NCBI GenBank assembly: GCA_017411665.1
Contig: JAFQPT010000366.1
Coordinates: 1-8,247, forward strand
Direction of reading: 5' to 3'
DNA: 8,247 nucleotides
From: Oscillospiraceae bacterium
GTDB taxonomy: Bacteria > Bacillota_A > Clostridia > Oscillospirales > Oscillospiraceae
Positions 5,179 to 8,247 of this stretch are shown here, piece by piece. Position 1 is the first letter of the stretch. Each line of letters starts with the position of its first letter. A model generated the notes under the pieces. It was not told where the DNA came from. It did not search any database and saw only the letters and a list, made by a program, of their open reading frames with translations. The position numbers and the translations under genes are program-made.

Positions 5179-6708
5179 TTACGCCTTATGGCCGCCTATC
5201 TGTTCGTTGCGCTGCTTTGCCGTGGCGCCCTCCTGCAGGTTCATTCCCTTGAGGATGGCGTTCTTACCGAACTTCTCCTTGATGTTCAGTACCGTCTGCT
5301 GCAGCTGCCGCTCCTTCGCAAGAGCCGCTTCTTCCTCCTTGCGCTGTTGTTCCAAAGCTGTATAGTCCGTGAACAGGTCCAGCTGCTCTGGTGGCTGCTC
5401 TGTGGGCACGGAGGACTCATCCACCACGCGGCCGGCGACAAGGGTCAGACGGCGTACCAGCAGCCTTTCGTTGATAATACGGTCATAAAGCCGCAGGGCA
5501 GCAGAGGTAATCAGTTTAACAGAGGAGGTCTGCCGACCAAGGTTTTCCGTACCATGGGCGTGCTCCGGCACTTTGCGTCCATAAGCATCTTCCTTGATTT
5601 TTCCCTTATAACTTCGGCTGATGGATGGGTCGGTCAAATTCTCTATGTCATATCCGACGGTCAGTACGATTTGGTCGGTCACAAGACCCTTTTTGAGAAG
5701 GTCCTGTGCCATGGACTCCGCCATCTCGTGGACGACGATTCTTGCCTTCTGGCTGTCATATGCCTCCTGCAGCACCTGTCCGGAGCTGATGCTGTTGGTT
5801 GCCGGCTTATACGCTTTGATGTCTGCGATGGTGACCGGTTCCCAACCCCACGCATGGTCAATCAGCAGTTCGGCGTTGACGCCGAACATATCATAAAGCA
5901 GTTTCTCATTGTAGTAGTCGGCGGGACCGCCCATGGAGCAGCGAGCGACGTCGCCCATGGTCATCAGGCCAACCCCTTCCAGCTTCCGGGCATAACCTTT
6001 TCCCACCCGCCAGAAGTCGGTCAGTGGGCGATGCGTCCACAGCTTCTGACGGTAGGAAAGCTCGTCCAGTTCCGCGATACGAACGCCATCCTTATCCGGC
6101 GGCATCTTCTTGGCCACGATGTCCATAGCGATTTTGGCGAGGTACAGGTTGGTGCCGATGCCGGCGGTCGCCGTGATGCCGGTGGTCTTCAAAACATCCC
6201 GGATGATACGCATGGCAAAGTCATGGGCACTGATTTTATAGGTCTTGAGATAACTGGTGGCGTCAAGGAAAATCTCATCGATGGAGTAGACATGGATATC
6301 CTCCGGGGCGACGTGCTTGAGGTAAACGCCGTATATCTGTGTGCTGTATTCCATGTAGTAGGCCATACGAGGTGGCGCAACAATGTAGGATACTGCAAGA
6401 GAGGGGTCCTTCTGCAATGCGGTAAAGTCATAAGACTCCCCGGTGAACTGTCTGCCTGGCGCCTTACGCTGCCGTTCAGCATTGGCGGCTTTGACCTTCT
6501 GCACAACTTCAAAGAGCCGTGGCCGACCGGGAATGCCATAGGTTTTGAGGGAAGGGGAGACAGCAAGGCAGATGGTCTTCTCCGTCCTGCTGGCATCCGC
6601 CACAACAAGGTTGGTCGACATAGGGTCAAGGCCACGTTCCCGCGCCTCTACGGAAGCGTAGAACGATTTTAAGTCTATTGCGATGTATGTGCGCTGCTTT
6701 TCTGGCAT
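5179..6708 (-). CDS. Y-family DNA polymerase (UmuC/UvrX-like), 509 aa
   Basis: This is a lesion-bypass DNA polymerase. The catalytic acidic residues are intact: D12 in IAIDLKSFYASVEA, and D144-E145 in YSIDEIFLDA. Y17 is at the steric-gate position, as in UmuC and unlike the Phe of DinB. The thumb helix-hairpin-helix is around 233-255 (RVGKGYARKLEGVGLMTMGD), and the little finger spans about 310-430. A canonical beta-clamp motif EQLDLF is at 441-446. A helical, Glu/Lys/Gln-rich stretch (449-478) leads to a distinct tail (GKNAILKGMNLQEGA... to IGGHKA). At 509 residues it is longer than E. coli UmuC (422), mainly in the C-terminus. ATG 6708 has AAGGAGG eight bases upstream. It is the first gene of the operon and has its own promoter at 6747-6775. 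Induction by DNA damage is likely but the LexA site is imperfect. Confidence 0.95.
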   Translation of the reverse strand: MPEKQRTYIAIDLKSFYASVEARERGLDPMSTNLVVADASRTEKTICLAVSPSLKTYGIPGRPRLFEVVQKVKAANAERQRKAPGRQFTGESYDFTALQKDPSLAVSYIVAPPRMAYYMEYSTQIYGVYLKHVAPEDIHVYSIDEIFLDATSYLKTYKISAHDFAMRIIRDVLKTTGITATAGIGTNLYLAKIAMDIVAKKMPPDKDGVRIAELDELSYRQKLWTHRPLTDFWRVGKGYARKLEGVGLMTMGDVARCSMGGPADYYNEKLLYDMFGVNAELLIDHAWGWEPVTIADIKAYKPATNSISSGQVLQEAYDSQKARIVVHEMAESMAQDLLKKGLVTDQIVLTVGYDIENLTDPSISRSYKGKIKEDAYGRKVPEHAHGTENLGRQTSSVKLITSAALRLYDRIINERLLVRRLTLVAGRVVDESSVPTEQPPEQLDLFTDYTALEQQRKEEEAALAKERQLQQTVLNIKEKFGKNAILKGMNLQEGATAKQRNEQIGGHKA

Positions 6709-6746
6709 CGTTGACGCCTCCTTCCCACGTGTTTTAGTGTGCCTCC

Positions 6747-6775
6747 ATCATACCATGCCTATGCCCTTTCAGCAA
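6747..6775 (-). promoter_or_regulatory. Promoter of the polymerase-YolD-Tag-flavodoxin operon
   Basis: On the - strand, TTGCTG (6775-6770) and TATGAT (6752-6747) are 17 bases apart, with an upstream TGG giving an extended -10 (TGGTATGAT). The -35 match is modest and the extended -10 compensates. The leader to ATG 6708 is about 30 bases. Confidence 0.65.
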
Positions 6776-6794
6776 GGCGCGGAGAGGGAGTTTC

Positions 6795-6814
6795 AGGCCA
6801 TATGTTCGTGAACA
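6795..6814 (-). promoter_or_regulatory. Partial LexA/DinR-like box and overlapping 5+5 palindrome
   Basis: On the - strand, 6808-6795 reads CGAACATATGGCCT. Its first ten bases fit the Gram-positive SOS consensus CGAACRNRYG, but the right half lacks GTTC. Overlapping it at 6803-6814, TGTTC-N2-GAACA is a short palindrome whose half-sites are in the opposite arrangement. It lies about 20 bases upstream of the -35, outside the usual repressor position. It could be a degenerate SOS box or a site for another regulator. Confidence 0.3.
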
Positions 6815-6820
6815 GGTTGT

Positions 6821-6846
6821 GCTTTTCGGATGTTGTCCGCGAAAGC
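6821..6846. repeat. Small hairpin in the divergent intergenic region
   Basis: GCTTTTCGGA (6821-6830) pairs with TCCGCGAAAGC (6836-6846), with one wobble and one bulge around a TGTTG loop. It is about 70 bases upstream of the operon promoter and about 170 bases from the XRE start. No T-run follows on either strand. The role is unknown. Confidence 0.35.
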
Positions 6847-6877
6847 CGGTCATGCTAAAATATATCGTAATAATCAT

Positions 6878-6962
6878 ACATGTAGTTTGAGCAAAAGTTA
6901 TGGTCGATAGGTAGTAAAATGGCTCCAGACTTCATGTGCAACTAACGGTTGACATGTAGTTG
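6878..6962 (+). promoter_or_regulatory. Candidate operator region of the second XRE gene: direct and inverted repeats around a TTGACA
   Basis: ACATGTAGTT occurs twice, at 6878-6887 and 6952-6961. A perfect -35 hexamer TTGACA (6949-6954) is embedded in nested inverted repeats: CAACTA/TAGTTG (6939-6944 with 6957-6962) and CATGT-G-CAAC with GTTG-ACATG (6933-6942 with 6948-6956). This arrangement fits autoregulation by the XRE product. I could not find a matching -10 at 16-18 bases, so the promoter itself is not assigned. CATAAT at 6987-6992 is the nearest candidate but is too far away. Confidence 0.4.
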
Positions 6963-7012
6963 GTGGATTGCAACAGCTTCATTCTGCATAATTAAGGCAG
7001 GGGGTGACCGAT

Positions 7013-7648
7013 ATGAGCTTAGGCGAGAATATCAAAAACAAGCGGATAGAATTGAAATTGTCACAGGAGTATATTGCTGACCAGCTTGGAGTAAGCAGGC
7101 AGGCTGTGTCAAAATGGGAAACCGGCCAATCGGACCCTACTGCAAGTAATCTAACAGAGCTGGCAGCTCTCTTTGAAATCAGTATATCTGAACTTGTAGA
7201 CCCGGAGAAGTATGCCGAGGAGCAATCGTTTCTGCAAAAGCAAAGCGCAAAGAGGAAGCCGAATCTGATTCTGCGTACGAACCTCTCCGTGTTGGCAATA
7301 GCAATTCAAACGGGATTCCTCTACGCCTGTACGCAGATTTCTTATAAGACAGTCGACGGGCAGAGGTTACCTGATTACCAGCTGATGCTTATCAACGTTG
7401 CCTTCCTTTTCATCTGTTCGGCATGGATGGTTAGAAACCTGATGTACGAAAAGGATATACGGCAAAGAAGAAAAAATGCAAAAATCGAATTGCTGTACTG
7501 TTCCATACAGCTCGGCATTGCACTGTGTACGTTTTATTTCAAATTGGGGATTGTGGGCCTGGCGTTGATGCTTCTGGTCATGTTGTTCTATATCCTCTAC
7601 ATCAATCCCAAATATATGAACCGTCCTTTTGGGAAAAAGAAGATTTAG
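7013..7648 (+). CDS. XRE-family regulator with four C-terminal membrane helices (211 aa)
   Basis: Residues 3-62 are a Cro/C1-type helix-turn-helix (LSQEYIADQLGVSRQAVSKWE, then D-P-T-x-x-N-L-x-x-LAALFEISISELV). A charged linker (63-84) precedes four hydrophobic segments at about 87-106, 122-142, 157-175 and 177-197, and the protein ends in a basic tail. It is probably a membrane-tethered transcription factor, a common layout in Firmicutes, whose signal is unknown. The ATG at 7013 is chosen because AGGGGGTGA, one base from a full anti-SD match, ends six bases before it. An in-frame GTG at 7004 lies inside that SD. It is divergent from the repair operon, so it may control itself, that operon, or both (inference). 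It is AT-richer than the operon. Confidence 0.88.
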   Translation: MSLGENIKNKRIELKLSQEYIADQLGVSRQAVSKWETGQSDPTASNLTELAALFEISISELVDPEKYAEEQSFLQKQSAKRKPNLILRTNLSVLAIAIQTGFLYACTQISYKTVDGQRLPDYQLMLINVAFLFICSAWMVRNLMYEKDIRQRRKNAKIELLYCSIQLGIALCTFYFKLGIVGLALMLLVMLFYILYINPKYMNRPFGKKKI

Positions 7649-7689
7649 GAAATGACGTCCATGCTTTGGAACGTGTCGGTATATAAAAC

Positions 7690-7726
7690 AAATCTCCCTC
7701 CGTCATTTATGGACAGAGGGAGATTT
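7690..7726. terminator. Bidirectional hairpin terminator
   Basis: AAATCTCCCTC (7690-7700) pairs perfectly with 7716-7726. Inside, one mismatch is followed by GTC/GAC pairing (7702-7704 with 7712-7714). On the - strand the stem runs into GTTTTATAT, which suits the gene ending at 7770. On the + strand the T-tract is part of the stem and continues one base. It follows the XRE stop by about 40 bases. Confidence 0.75.
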
Positions 7727-7769
7727 TGCTGACACGATTCAAATTACATTATGAAGTGATGATGCAAGT

Positions 7770-8186
7770 TTATCTGCTGCGCTGTAGTTGGTCGAGGTGT
7801 AGGAGCTGCTTGTTGTAGGGATGCTCGCACTTAGGGTCATTGGGCCAGACATTATGCCTGTCGGGGATGATGACCCGAAAAGCTGGAGTGTCCTCCAACT
7901 GGATGGGCACCAGTTGAATCAGACAGTCCTCAAAGATGCCAGCAATGAATCGCGGCGTAAATCGTTCACCCCTCTGCACTGCGTCAGCAAGTGTATTGAG
8001 GATATACCCGATTTGTTTTGTCGGGTAGTCCAGAATCATCTGAAACTCCGGATGTCGGTACAGCTTGTAGAGGCCTTCTGTATGCGCGTCGCAGATGCCG
8101 TCAATGTAGGGATATTCGACTTTGCCGCAGCAGAAGCAGGGGACGCCGTTGGCAGTTAAGTGTATTTTCCAGGGTCGTTGTTTCAT
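7770..8186 (-). CDS. Hypothetical protein with a CDAHTEG motif (138 aa)
   Basis: I cannot name this family with confidence. The protein is soluble. It opens with a cysteine cluster (C17, C19, C20), followed by ICDAHTEGLYKLYRHPEFQMIL (31-52), a helical segment YILNTLADAVQRGERF (61-76), GIFEDC (83-88), and RVIIPDRHNVWPNDP...PYNKQLL near the end. These blocks resemble uncharacterised Clostridia proteins with an HTHG-type motif, sometimes given DUF labels. A catalytic role for His and Cys is possible but unshown. The start at 8186 has only a distant AAAGGA. Its ATG overlaps the stop of an upstream frame as ATGA, so translation is probably coupled to that gene. The terminator at 7690-7726 closes the unit. 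Confidence 0.75.
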   Translation of the reverse strand: MKQRPWKIHLTANGVPCFCCGKVEYPYIDGICDAHTEGLYKLYRHPEFQMILDYPTKQIGYILNTLADAVQRGERFTPRFIAGIFEDCLIQLVPIQLEDTPAFRVIIPDRHNVWPNDPKCEHPYNKQLLHLDQLQRSR

Positions 8187-8247
8187 AGAGGATATGTCCT
8201 TTCATGAGTATAGGTATCAAACAGCGTCCGTTCCCGGCTCCACCACA
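8183..8247 (-). CDS. Partial upstream gene, C-terminal end only
   Basis: Read from the window edge, a frame gives 20 codons (WWSRERTLFDTYTHERTYPL) and stops at TGA 8185-8183, overlapping the ATG of the gene at 8186 as ATGA. The residue mix is protein-like. The weak independent SD of the downstream gene supports coupling. Only the last 20 residues are present, so the identity is unknown. Confidence 0.45.
   Translation of the reverse strand, partial: WWSRERTLFDTYTHERTYPL

Noticed and set aside
5188..6672. A 494-codon open frame on the + strand opposite the polymerase gene
   Set aside because: It is antisense to a Y-family polymerase with all catalytic motifs intact, has no SD, and its translation resembles no protein. 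It is a shadow of GC-rich coding DNA.

Overview
The window looks like chromosomal or integrated-element DNA from a gut-type Firmicute of the class Clostridia. The reasons are the strong AGGAGG-type ribosome binding sites, the -10/-35 promoters with 16-17 base spacers, the Y-family polymerase paired with a YolD-like protein, and several XRE regulators with membrane tails. No integrase, transposase, relaxase, rRNA, tRNA or CRISPR array is visible. Base composition is uneven: the repair operon and the repeat protein are GC-richer, while the genes at 160-390, 1344-1813 and 7013-7648 are visibly AT-richer. This suggests a mosaic accessory region, but that is inference.

Layout from left to right. 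Bases 58-102 form a long hairpin that contains a TATAAT. A 76-residue orphan gene (160-390, +) follows and ends at a hairpin terminator shared with a convergent gene for a C-x2-C...C-x2-C protein (484-1158, -). From 1184 to 1320 lie two good divergent promoters. The rightward one drives a gene (1344-1813) that reads as one protein only if a single extra base is removed from each of two five-base homopolymer runs. A membrane-anchored protein with three repeats (1899-2837, -) is divergent from an XRE regulator with two membrane helices (3027-3584, +). A 10-base perfect inverted repeat lies between them.

The core is a compact leftward operon at 6708-3632: Y-family DNA polymerase with a beta-clamp motif, YolD-like protein, Tag 3-methyladenine DNA glycosylase, and a flavodoxin-family protein. 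The gaps are 13, 10 and 36 bases. A good promoter lies upstream at 6747-6775 with a partial LexA-like site beyond it, and a 14-base-pair hairpin terminator closes the operon. The polymerase and glycosylase fit a DNA-damage tolerance and alkylation-repair unit. The flavodoxin may serve a redox role in the same stress response, which is inference.

To the right, a second XRE regulator with four membrane helices (7013-7648, +) diverges from the repair operon and shares an intergenic region rich in inverted and direct repeats. It converges on a 138-residue protein of unknown function (7770-8186, -). That gene's start overlaps, as ATGA, the stop of a probable upstream gene cut by the window edge. 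Between the two convergent genes is another shared hairpin terminator.
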